From positions 1 to 11,909 of the forward strand of contig DIEZ01000011.1 of the NCBI GenBank assembly GCA_002418885.1: a stretch of 11,909 nt of DNA. The letters are read 5' to 3'. Below the pieces are notes generated by a model. That model worked only from the letters and a program-made list of their open reading frames with translations. It ran no database searches and had not been told where the DNA came from. The DNA comes from Syntrophaceae bacterium UBA5761. GTDB taxonomy: Bacteria > Desulfobacterota > Syntrophia > Syntrophales > UBA4778. Below, in pieces: positions 1 to 6,424 of the stretch; the stretch's first letter is position 1; the number at the start of each line of letters is the position of its first letter. The position numbers and the translations under genes are program-made.

Positions 1-960
1 GTGATCGGCGGGGGCAACACGGCCGTGGACGTGGCCCGGAGCATCATACGCCTTGGCGGAAAGGCAATCATCCTGTATAGACGGCGACGGCGTGACATGC
101 CCGCCTTTCAGGAAGAAGTCGAGATGGCACTGGAAGAGGGCGTGGAGCTCAAAGAGCTACTCGCGCCCGCAGGAATCGTGAAGGACCGGAAAGGGACTCT
201 CATCACCATGAGACCCATGAAGGTCGTGGGTGAGGACGAGGGCGGAAGAGGCCGCGTGGAGCCGGCGAGGGGCAAGACTCAGCAGTTCCTCGTCCAGAGG
301 GTTTTCAAGGCAACGGGGGCCGAAAGCGTCGACGAGCTGTACAACCCGCCCGGCAGGAGGAGGAATGTCCTCGTGCTAGAGAACGGCGTCCTTGTGAACC
401 GGCCGAAGGGACCCGCCGTTTTCTTCGGAGGAGACCTGGTCAATGAGACCAAAAGCGTGACCCACGCGGTTGCATCGGGAAAGGCCGCGGCGATCGCCCT
501 GGACACGCTCTTCCGCGACGGTTTCAAGGCCGTCCTCGGCCGTGCGGCAAGTTGCACCGTTGGAAACGGAAAGGCCCTGTCCATGGAGGTCTACCTGGGC
601 GGGGAACGCCGTTCGAGAAATACCCACGTGGTCCGTTTCGAGGAAATCAACACGGACTATTTCCGTTTCGCGCCCCGGATCACCCAGCCGCGGCTCATGA
701 GAGAAGAGCGGCTCAACTCCTTCAAGGAAATCAATCTCAAAATCTCGGCGACCCTGGCCATCCGTGAGGCGGAGCGATGCTTCAATTGCGGCGTATGCAA
801 CCGCTGCGACAACTGCTACCTCTTCTGCCCGGACCTCGCGGTGATGCGTGAGCAAGACCTTGCCGGGCGCCATGTAAACTATGACTACTGCAAGGGGTGC
901 GGTCTCTGCGTGGTGGAATGCCCGCGTAACGCCATGACCCTGGAGGAGGAAGAACGATGA
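1..960 (+). CDS. GltD-like NAD(P)-binding flavoprotein fused to a 2x[4Fe-4S] ferredoxin domain (5' end outside window)
   Basis: The reading frame is open from base 1 and starts inside a nucleotide-binding motif (GGGNTAVDVARS, residues 3-14), so the N-terminal half lies upstream. Seen: this glycine-rich fold followed by an RRRR basic patch (residues 27-31) as in the NADPH site of glutamate synthase small-subunit-like proteins; a second FAD-family signature, FFGGDLVNETKSVTHAVASGK (residues 141-161, given here as the only long motif in outline: GGD, then the TxxVxxAxxxGK helix); and a C-terminal ferredoxin-like region. That region has C266/C269/C272/C276 followed by proline, then C297/C300/C303/C307 followed by proline, i.e. 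two [4Fe-4S] motifs like the delta subunit of pyruvate:ferredoxin oxidoreductase. Its stop overlaps the alpha-subunit start by four bases (ATGA), so it is very likely part of that complex. Inferred role: moving electrons between the oxidoreductase, ferredoxin and NAD(P). The substrate and NADH/NADPH preference cannot be read from sequence. Confidence 0.85.
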   Translation: MIGGGNTAVDVARSIIRLGGKAIILYRRRRRDMPAFQEEVEMALEEGVELKELLAPAGIVKDRKGTLITMRPMKVVGEDEGGRGRVEPARGKTQQFLVQRVFKATGAESVDELYNPPGRRRNVLVLENGVLVNRPKGPAVFFGGDLVNETKSVTHAVASGKAAAIALDTLFRDGFKAVLGRAASCTVGNGKALSMEVYLGGERRSRNTHVVRFEEINTDYFRFAPRITQPRLMREERLNSFKEINLKISATLAIREAERCFNCGVCNRCDNCYLFCPDLAVMREQDLAGRHVNYDYCKGCGLCVVECPRNAMTLEEEER

Positions 961-2135
961 AGCGGGTCCTGGAAGGAAGCCATGCCGTCGCTGAGGCCGT
1001 CCGGCTCGCAAAGGCGCAGGTGATCAGCGCTTACCCTATCACGCCGCAGACCCACATCGTAGAGATCCTCTCGGATTACTGCTCCACTGGAAAGATGAAG
1101 GCCAAGTTCCTCCGCGTGGAAAGTGAACACTCCGCTCTCGCTTCCCTCATCGGCGCTCAGAGCAGCGGCGTGCGGACCTTCACGGCCACGTCTTCCCAAG
1201 GGCTTGCCCTCATGCATGAGCTTCTCCACTGGGCCTCGGGCGCGAGGCTCCCCATCGTCATGGCCGAGGTAAACCGGGCCTTAGGACCGGGCTGGAACAT
1301 CTGGGTGGACCAGACGGACAGCCTCTCCCAACGCGACACAGGATGGATCCAGTTCTACTGTGAGGACAGCCAGGAGGTCCTTGACACGACCCTTCAGGCC
1401 TACCGACTCGCCGAGGAGGTGAACCTCCCCGCCATGGTCGTACTGGACGCCTTCTTTCTCTCCCACACATACGAACCAGTGGATATCCCGGACGAAAAGG
1501 ACGTGGACCGCTTTCTTCCTCCCTACGCTCCGAAATTTCAGCTTGACCCGGCGAATCCCTGCGCCTTCGGCCAGCTCGTCACACCGGCCTTTTACATGGA
1601 GATGCGCCACGACATCGACCGCGCCATGGGTCTGGCGCTCACCAGTTTCATAGAAATCGAAGAGGCATACGCCCGGCTCTTCAAGCGCCGTTACGGCGTC
1701 GTGGAGGCCGTCCAGTGCGATGACGCAGACGTCGTCTTCCTGACCTCCGGGACGGTGACCGGCACCTGCCGCCTTGTACTCAAGGCGCTGCGGGAAAAGG
1801 GAGAGAAGGTGGGCATTCTCAAGGTCAAGCTCTTCCGGCCCTCGCCGGTTGAACAGATCCGCGCGGCGCTCAGGTCGGCAAAGAAGGTGGCCGTCATCGA
1901 CCGGAACTGCTCTTTCGGCGCGGGAGGCATCTTCGCCCAGGAGGTACGAGCCGCCCTATGCAACCAACCCGGCCATCCCCTTGTCTACAGCTACATCGCC
2001 GGGATCGGCGGGCGGGATGTGACACCGGAGCTGCTGGAGGAGATCTACTGGAAGACCAGGAATAGCGAGGTCCCCGAAAAAGACAGCATCTGGATGGGGT
2101 TACAGGAGGTGGTTCATGGAACTCGACGCGCTTGA
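957..2135 (+). CDS. 2-oxoacid:acceptor (ferredoxin) oxidoreductase, alpha subunit
   Basis: 392 residues, the usual length for a separate alpha subunit (PorA/VorB type). Seen: YPITPQT at residues 26-32 (substrate-side loop of the family), ESEHSA at 55-60, TATSSQG at 76-82, NRALGPG at 106-112 and SQRDTGW at 124-130. All are classical signatures of the N-terminal pyrimidine-type domain, which supports thiamine diphosphate bound on the beta subunit. A second alpha/beta domain begins near residue 258 (VVFLTSGTVTG), matching the family's domain II. The enzyme class converts a 2-oxoacid plus CoA to acyl-CoA plus CO2 while reducing ferredoxin. The start is supported by AGGAGG at 944-949, seven bases upstream, and by the ATGA overlap with the preceding gene. 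The 3' end overlaps the beta gene by 20 bases. Pyruvate, branched-chain, aryl and 2-oxoglutarate enzymes cannot be told apart here; the close match to pyruvate/branched-chain-like motifs is only suggestive. Confidence 0.93.
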   Translation: MKRVLEGSHAVAEAVRLAKAQVISAYPITPQTHIVEILSDYCSTGKMKAKFLRVESEHSALASLIGAQSSGVRTFTATSSQGLALMHELLHWASGARLPIVMAEVNRALGPGWNIWVDQTDSLSQRDTGWIQFYCEDSQEVLDTTLQAYRLAEEVNLPAMVVLDAFFLSHTYEPVDIPDEKDVDRFLPPYAPKFQLDPANPCAFGQLVTPAFYMEMRHDIDRAMGLALTSFIEIEEAYARLFKRRYGVVEAVQCDDADVVFLTSGTVTGTCRLVLKALREKGEKVGILKVKLFRPSPVEQIRAALRSAKKVAVIDRNCSFGAGGIFAQEVRAALCNQPGHPLVYSYIAGIGGRDVTPELLEEIYWKTRNSEVPEKDSIWMGLQEVVHGTRRA

Positions 2136-2997
2136 TCAGGAGTTGATGTATTCCGGACACACAGGCTGCCCGGGCTGCGGGGCCACCATCGCCATGCGAT
2201 TTCTCCTCAAGGCCCTGGGGGACAAGACCGTCGTCGTCATGCCTGCAAGCTGCTGGTCCGTTATAGCCGGCCCCTATCCCCAGTGCGCCGTGAAGGTCCC
2301 TCTGATCCACTCGGCCTTCGAAACCGGCGGGGCCGTCGCGTCCGGTGTCCGGGCAGCCCTCGACCTTAAGGGAGACAAGGAGACCACCGTCGTGACCTGG
2401 GCCGGCGACGGCGGAACGTTCGACATCGGCTTCCAGGCATTGAGCGGTGCCGTCGAGCGAAACGAGGACTTCATCTACGTCTGCTATGACAATGAAGCCT
2501 ACATGAACACCGGGATTCAGCGGAGTTCCTCCACCCCGTACGGCGCCTGGACTACGACCACCCCCGGCACGGACTGGAAAAAACTCCGGAAAAAGAACAT
2601 CGTCGAGGCCCTGGTCGCCCACCGTATCCCTTACGCCGCGACGGCCAACATCGCCTTCCCGGAGGACCTCGTCCGCAAGGCCCAGAAGGCGAAGTCCATC
2701 AAGGGTTCCCGTTTCATCCATATCTTTGCGAGCTGTCCCACGGGCTGGCGCATTCCCTCGGAGATGTCCATCAAGATCGCCCGTATGGCCGTGCAGACGA
2801 ATATCTTCCCGCTCTATGAAGTGGAAGACGGCGTCCGCTACACCATCAACTACAAGCCCAGGGAATACCTCGTCCGCGAGTACTTCAAGCTCCAGGGGCG
2901 TTTCCGGCATCTCACCGACAAGGACCTGGACGAGATTCAGGAGATGGTGAACGAGGACTGGGAGCTTCTCCTCCGCAAGGCCGACGCGCATGCCTGA
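2116..2997 (+). CDS. 2-oxoacid:acceptor (ferredoxin) oxidoreductase, beta subunit (thiamine diphosphate binding)
   Basis: 293 residues, typical for a PorB-type subunit. Seen: the thiamine diphosphate/Mg motif starts with GDG at residues 97-99 and ends with the metal-ligand Asn in YDNEAYMNTG (N126). Cysteines C18 and C21 (CPGC), C46 and C207 fit the four ligands of the proximal [4Fe-4S] cluster of PorB. The stretch NTGIQRSS followed by TPYGAWTTTTP (residues 131-150) is characteristic of the pyruvate/2-ketoisovalerate group. A full Shine-Dalgarno AGGAGGT lies at 2104-2110, inside the alpha gene and five bases before the ATG, so translation is coupled but independently initiated. This subunit carries out decarboxylation and passes electrons to the ferredoxin-type clusters of the partner encoded at the start of the window. 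The gene closes the visible operon; a GC-rich hairpin follows 11 bases after the stop. Confidence 0.94.
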   Translation: MELDALDQELMYSGHTGCPGCGATIAMRFLLKALGDKTVVVMPASCWSVIAGPYPQCAVKVPLIHSAFETGGAVASGVRAALDLKGDKETTVVTWAGDGGTFDIGFQALSGAVERNEDFIYVCYDNEAYMNTGIQRSSSTPYGAWTTTTPGTDWKKLRKKNIVEALVAHRIPYAATANIAFPEDLVRKAQKAKSIKGSRFIHIFASCPTGWRIPSEMSIKIARMAVQTNIFPLYEVEDGVRYTINYKPREYLVREYFKLQGRFRHLTDKDLDEIQEMVNEDWELLLRKADAHA

Positions 2998-3008
2998 CGG
3001 TCTTTCAC

Positions 3009-3028
3009 CCGCGTTGAATGGGACGCGG
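3009..3028 (+). terminator. GC-rich hairpin just after the oxidoreductase operon
   Basis: CCGCGT (3009-3014) and ACGCGG (3023-3028) form a perfect six-pair stem with an eight-base loop, 11 bases past the beta-subunit stop. No T-run follows, so it is not a textbook intrinsic terminator. It may protect the 3' end of the mRNA or work with Rho. Confidence 0.3.
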
Positions 3029-3047
3029 CGGCATTCCACCATGGCCC

Positions 3048-3113
3048 TCTGTCGTTATAAGCAGAAGTAAAGGCTCTTACTATCTCTGCCCCTTTCAAAG
3101 AACAAACGACAGA
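3048..3113 (+). promoter_or_regulatory. Nested inverted repeats upstream of the amidase gene
   Basis: TCTGTCGTT (3048-3056) and AACGACAGA (3105-3113) are perfect nine-base inverted repeats. Between them sits a second hairpin: GCAGAAGTAA (3061-3070) pairs with TTACT (3077-3081) and TCTGC (3085-3089), with a three-base bulge and a six-base loop. The element lies 80 bases before the amidase start, in the 196-base gene-free stretch 2998-3193. It could be an operator, a structured leader, or an end-of-transcript structure for the upstream operon. A weak promoter-like pair (CTGACA at 3131-3136, TAAGGT at 3154-3159, 17-base spacing) lies downstream of it; only the -35-like half is convincing. Confidence 0.35.
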
Positions 3114-3193
3114 AAAACGATCTTATTCGACTGACATTTATTGCCTGCTTTTCTAAGGTTTTCAGTCAAACCAACAACAAGGAGGGAATCGTC

Positions 3194-4489
3194 ATGAAAC
3201 TGCCAAAAACAATCTTCGTGAACACGTTTACGGGTGGTCTGGTAGGGCCGAGTATTCCGATGGTCGGTCCGGTGGCTAACGGCGGCACGATAACAGCGGA
3301 AACTGCTCCAGGATGTTGGGGTCCGATGATAACCCCTTCCTTCAAGGGAGGTCACGAGGTCACAAGTCCTGTGGCCGTTGAGGGTGCCGTACCAGGAGAT
3401 GCGATCGCTATCCGCATCAAAAAAGTTAGAGTAACGTCGGTTGTCACTGCATCCGGCACCATGGGTTTTGTTGAGGGGCGTTACACGGGCGATCCTTTCG
3501 TGTCCCGACATTGCCCCAACTGTGGGACAATAAACCCTCTCACACGTATCGAAGGCGTCGGGGCGGAAGCCGTGCGCTGTGCCAACTGTGGGGCCGAGGT
3601 CAGTCCCTTCCGTCTTACGAACGGCTACACAATAGTCTTCGATGAGAGGCGCAAAATTGCCGTCACCGTAAACGGCAGAGTAGCCAGGAAACTTGCCAAA
3701 GATGCCGCAAAGCTCATGGCCCTGCCCGAGTCTTCGTGTCAGAACCCTGTCGTAGCTCTCGCTCCAGCGGACATATCCGGCTTAGCGACCCGACTTCGGC
3801 CATTCATCGGGAATATCGGCACCACCCCTTCTATCGATATGCCTGACTCTCATAATGCCGGTGATTTCGGACAATTTCTCTTGGGCGCTCCCCATGAGTA
3901 CGGCATCACCAAAGAACAATTGGAAAACCGCACAGACGGTCATCTGGACATCGATTCCGTGAGAGAGGGGGCGATCCTCATCTGCCCCGTCAAGGTGCCG
4001 GGCGGTGGAGTATATGTGGGCGATGCCCATGCGATGCAGGGAGACGGGGAAATAGCGGGACACACGACGGACGTGGCCGCGAAAGTAACACTACAGGTGA
4101 ACGTCGTCAAGGGCTTGAAAATCGGTGGACCGATACTCCTGCCGCCCGTAAAAGACTTGCCCCTTCTCGCCAGACCTTTGACCGCGGCCGAAAAAAAAGA
4201 AGCCGACGCCTTGGCTAAGAAATTCGGACAGACGGCACTTGAGGACGCACTTCCCATTCAGATGGTCGGTTCCGGGGCAAACTTAAATGAAGCAACCGAC
4301 AACGGCGTGGCACGTCTGGCAGAGTTATTCCAGATTTCACGGGAAGAAGTTCTGAATCGAGTCACCCTCTCGGGTGCGGTCAAGATCGGACGGCTACCGG
4401 GAGTGGTCTCAGTGACTATGAGGGTACCTCTGCCCTGGCTGAAGAAGGTAGGCCTGATAAAACTGGTCAAAGAACAGTGCTCCTCATAG
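3194..4489 (+). CDS. Acetamidase/formamidase family protein with a CxxC...CxxC insert
   Basis: 431 residues. The best family signature is GDAHAMQGDGE at residues 276-286, corresponding to the GDxHxxQGDGE core of the FmdA/AmdA amidohydrolases, which hydrolyse formamide or short aliphatic amides to the acid and ammonia. Other matching features are the metal-site-like DMPDSHNAGDFG segment (residues 216-226) and the PVKVPGGGVYVGD strand. Residues 107-132 carry CPNC and CANC separated by 18 residues, a zinc-ribbon-like pair. The start is fixed by a strong AAGGAGGG at 3179-3186, seven bases upstream. It stands alone: the previous gene ends 196 bases away and the next is convergent. No amide or urea transporter is adjacent. 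GC content looks lower by eye than in the upstream operon, with more A/T-ending codons. Family assignment is firm; the true amide substrate is unknown. Confidence 0.85.
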   Translation: MKLPKTIFVNTFTGGLVGPSIPMVGPVANGGTITAETAPGCWGPMITPSFKGGHEVTSPVAVEGAVPGDAIAIRIKKVRVTSVVTASGTMGFVEGRYTGDPFVSRHCPNCGTINPLTRIEGVGAEAVRCANCGAEVSPFRLTNGYTIVFDERRKIAVTVNGRVARKLAKDAAKLMALPESSCQNPVVALAPADISGLATRLRPFIGNIGTTPSIDMPDSHNAGDFGQFLLGAPHEYGITKEQLENRTDGHLDIDSVREGAILICPVKVPGGGVYVGDAHAMQGDGEIAGHTTDVAAKVTLQVNVVKGLKIGGPILLPPVKDLPLLARPLTAAEKKEADALAKKFGQTALEDALPIQMVGSGANLNEATDNGVARLAELFQISREEVLNRVTLSGAVKIGRLPGVVSVTMRVPLPWLKKVGLIKLVKEQCSS

Positions 4490-4529
4490 GCACCGGTTAA
4501 GGGAATGCCGGTTGTTTCCTGACCACAGG

Positions 4530-4547
4530 GTCGAAGGTCGACGTTTT
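4530..4547 (+). terminator. Weak hairpin plus short T-run after the amidase gene
   Basis: GTCGA (4530-4534) and TCGAC (4538-4542) make a five-pair stem with a three-base loop, followed by GTTTT and then seven A. On the minus strand the A-run reads as seven T, but no clear stem precedes it there. This lies in the convergent 188-base gap 4490-4677, where an additional ACCGG/CCGGT repeat (4492-4496, 4508-4512) is seen. No gene is evident in the gap. Confidence 0.25.
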
Positions 4548-4677
4548 AAAAAAACTGTTCTGTGGAGCCCCTTGTCGGCGCTGGAGAGACGGCCGGCCGA
4601 TTGTGAGGAGTCGATTGCGCCGTCGAAAAGCCTTTGGCGGATCATAGGACCGAAAGCGAGTGTACCGTCCCCAATAT

Positions 4678-5520
4678 TCAGTCCCAGAGGTTCGACGTCT
4701 CCGGTTCCCAGGCTTCCAATACGGAGCAATGCTCATCCCAGCGGGTGATCTCGGCCATGTCCTTCTCATCGATAGCGAAATCGAAAATCGCCGCATTTTC
4801 GACGATGCGTTCGCGATGCACTGATTTGGGAATGGCTACGATTCCCTGCTGGATCACCCAGCGCAAGGCGATCTGGGCCGGTGTTTTCCCGTATTTCTTC
4901 GCCATCGCTACCAAGCGCGGGTCTTTGAGTCGCTGACCACGGCTCAAGGGACTGTACGCCTCGACCACGATACCCTTCGACCGACAATAGTCGACGAGAG
5001 CTTTACGCTGGATGAAAGGGCTTATCTCCACCTGATTGACGGCGGGGACGACATCAGAGGTGCCCAGGAGTTCGTCCAAATGACGGATCATGAAGTTACT
5101 TACCCCTATGGCCCGCGCCGTCTTCTCTTCCCACAGACGAATGAGCGCCCTCCAGGTCTCCCGCCTCTTCTGGGGTACGGGCCAGTGGATGAGATACAGA
5201 TCCACGTAGTCCGTCCCGAGTCGTTTGAGGCTCGCCTCGCAGGCCCTGAGGGCTGAATCGTATCCCTGGTCGTCATTCCACACCTTGGTCGTGATGAATA
5301 CCTCGGAACGAGAGATGCCGCTTTCCCTGACCCCTTCCCCGACATCCCGTTCATTGTCGTAGATACGCGCCGTATCGATATGGCGGTAGCCCACTTCCAA
5401 CGCCCACATAACCGCCTGGCGCGTCGTTGGGCCGGGCTCGGAAAGGAAGGTCCCTAGTCCCAGGATGGGCATCTTGACCCCACCCGGTAAACCGACAGTC
5501 GACGTCAATGTGTAATTCAT
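4678..5520 (-). CDS. Aldo/keto reductase
   Basis: 280 residues, the usual size of a bacterial prostaglandin-F-synthase/2,5-diketogluconate-reductase-like (AKR5-like) enzyme. Seen: the full catalytic tetrad D49, Y54 (DTARIYDN), K79 (TTKVWND) and H112 (LYLIHWP); the IGVSNF segment; and the C-terminal IPKS motif that binds the 2'-phosphate of NADPH. It should reduce an aldehyde or ketone with NADPH in the cytoplasm. No signal peptide or membrane segment is seen. The start at 5520 is preferred over an in-frame GTG at 5526, because GGAGG at 5531-5527 is six bases from the ATG but directly abuts the GTG. It is divergent from the glycan operon and convergent with the amidase. Substrate unknown; general aldehyde detoxification is possible, and a role in the neighbouring sugar operon is unproven. 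Confidence 0.92.
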   Translation of the reverse strand: MNYTLTSTVGLPGGVKMPILGLGTFLSEPGPTTRQAVMWALEVGYRHIDTARIYDNERDVGEGVRESGISRSEVFITTKVWNDDQGYDSALRACEASLKRLGTDYVDLYLIHWPVPQKRRETWRALIRLWEEKTARAIGVSNFMIRHLDELLGTSDVVPAVNQVEISPFIQRKALVDYCRSKGIVVEAYSPLSRGQRLKDPRLVAMAKKYGKTPAQIALRWVIQQGIVAIPKSVHRERIVENAAIFDFAIDEKDMAEITRWDEHCSVLEAWEPETSNLWD

Positions 5521-5526
5521 GGTCAC

Positions 5527-5531
5527 CCTCC
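5527..5531 (-). promoter_or_regulatory. Ribosome binding site deciding the aldo/keto reductase start
   Basis: GGAGG on the minus strand, six bases before the ATG at 5520. It leaves no spacer for the alternative GTG at 5526. Confidence 0.75.
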
Positions 5532-5555
5532 ATCTTTTTATTCGTTCCGCGTCAA

Positions 5556-5584
5556 CCTTTATCCCCTTAGTGGGACCTTGTCAA
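5556..5584 (-). promoter_or_regulatory. Candidate sigma70-type promoter for the aldo/keto reductase gene
   Basis: On the minus strand TTGACA (5584-5579) is a perfect -35, followed after 17 bases by TAAAGG (5561-5556), a weak -10. GGTTGAC occurs twice on this strand (forward GTCAACC at 5551-5557 and 5580-5586), 29 bases apart, the second copy overlapping the -35. This may be an operator pair. Confidence 0.4.
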
Positions 5585-5608
5585 CCAACCCCGAACCACA
5601 CAAAGATA

Positions 5609-5637
5609 TTGACATTTACGCCGGTCAAGATTAAAGC
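5609..5637 (+). promoter_or_regulatory. Candidate sigma70-type promoter for the WbqC-PIG-L-DegT-GT4 operon
   Basis: TTGACA at 5609-5614 is a perfect -35. The -10 is weak: TAAAGC at 5632-5637 (17-base spacing) or TTAAAG at 5631-5636 (16). Transcription from here would give a leader of roughly 95 bases before the GTG start at 5741. It is back to back with the minus-strand promoter, the two -35 boxes being 24 bases apart. Confidence 0.4.
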
Positions 5638-5660
5638 AAGGCAGTTTATCATGCTCTGTA

Positions 5661-5694
5661 CGTCTACGGCTACGGTCGAACATAACCATAGACG
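5661..5694 (+). other. Imperfect hairpin in the glycan operon leader
   Basis: CGTCTACGG (5661-5669) pairs with CCATAGACG (5686-5694) with a single C-A mismatch, and the loop is 16 bases. A tandem hexamer CTACGG-CTACGG (5664-5675) spans the left arm and the loop. No T-run follows, so it is not an obvious attenuator. No ops/RfaH-type GGCGGTAG element was seen in this leader. Confidence 0.3.
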
Positions 5695-5725
5695 CCGAGA
5701 CAATCAAGGTAATCGACCGTATCGC

Positions 5726-5730
5726 AAGGA
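5726..5730 (+). promoter_or_regulatory. Ribosome binding site for the WbqC-family gene
   Basis: AAGGA with a ten-base, A-rich spacer before the GTG at 5741. The spacing is somewhat long, but this is the only purine-rich site near the start demanded by the family N terminus. Confidence 0.5.
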
Positions 5731-5740
5731 AAAAAGTATC

Positions 5741-6424
5741 GTGATCGTATCCATTCACCAACCCCAGTACCTTCCCTGGCTCGGGTATTTCGACAAGGTC
5801 GACAGGGCGGATGCGTTTGTCCTTCTCGATACGGTGCAGTTCAAAAAAAATGAGTGGCAGAACCGAAACAAAATCAAGACGGCCCAGGGATGGCAGTGGT
5901 TAACCGTCCCCGTGACCTATCACTCCCTCCAACCTATCAGTGAGGTCGAGATAAACAACCGGGATAGGTGGCAGCACAGACAACGTCAGGCCGTCCTTTC
6001 AAACTACAGAAAGGCCCCTTTCTGGGGTTTGTTGGAAGACTTTTTCGAAGAAATTTTCGATGGACATTGGACTCACATCTCGAACCTCAACATCCATGTC
6101 GTGAAGCGACTCGCCGGGTTGCTCGGTATCGAGACCCCGATTTACGTCGCCTCCGAACTCGGCACCTTCCCGGATGACCCCGACGACCGACTCATAGCGA
6201 TAGCGGAACACTTCGGCGCCGACACATACCTTGCCGGCAGCGGCGGCAAGAATTACATGAATCTGCAGAAATATGACTCCCGGGGAATCAAAGTCATATT
6301 CCAAGACTTCAAACACCCGGTATACCCGCAGCTATTCTGCGGCTTCGAACCCTACATGTCGGTCGTCGACCTGATTTTCAACTGCGGAGAAAAGAGCTTA
6401 CAGGTACTAAGGGGGAACGAATGA
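5741..6424 (+). CDS. WbqC family protein
   Basis: 227 residues, normal for the family. With the GTG start the protein opens with MIVSIHQPQYLPWLGYF, the diagnostic WbqC N terminus. It continues with the aspartate of LLDTVQF (D30) and QNRNKIK (residues 40-46), then the conserved LAGSGGKNYM block in the second half. WbqC proteins are widespread in O-antigen, capsule and other surface-glycan loci, but their biochemical activity is not established. The absence of a signal peptide or membrane helix suggests a cytoplasmic protein. The frame stays open upstream to 5519, but the extra 74 residues have no family character and run through the divergent promoter region. The stop overlaps the next start (ATGA), so it is translationally coupled to the PIG-L gene. 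First gene of a four-gene operon. Confidence 0.88.
   Translation: MIVSIHQPQYLPWLGYFDKVDRADAFVLLDTVQFKKNEWQNRNKIKTAQGWQWLTVPVTYHSLQPISEVEINNRDRWQHRQRQAVLSNYRKAPFWGLLEDFFEEIFDGHWTHISNLNIHVVKRLAGLLGIETPIYVASELGTFPDDPDDRLIAIAEHFGADTYLAGSGGKNYMNLQKYDSRGIKVIFQDFKHPVYPQLFCGFEPYMSVVDLIFNCGEKSLQVLRGNE

Noticed and set aside
1894..3042. Long minus-strand open frame (382 codons) opposite the beta subunit gene
   Set aside because: It lies opposite strongly conserved alpha/beta coding sequence, has no recognisable family character and is rich in the residues expected from antisense reading of GC-rich codons.
4589..4602. GGCCGGCC-type palindrome between the convergent genes
   Set aside because: A short GC palindrome is expected by chance at this base composition, and no T-run or second arm supports a terminator or a recombination site.
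4484..4936. Small open frames on both strands across the amidase-reductase gap
   Set aside because: They overlap the reductase gene or non-coding sequence, lack ribosome binding sites and resemble no family; treated as chance frames.
5519..5740. 74-residue N-terminal extension of the WbqC-family protein starting at 5519
   Set aside because: The start would overlap the divergent reductase start codon, the residues lack family similarity, and the GTG at 5741 gives the canonical WbqC N terminus.
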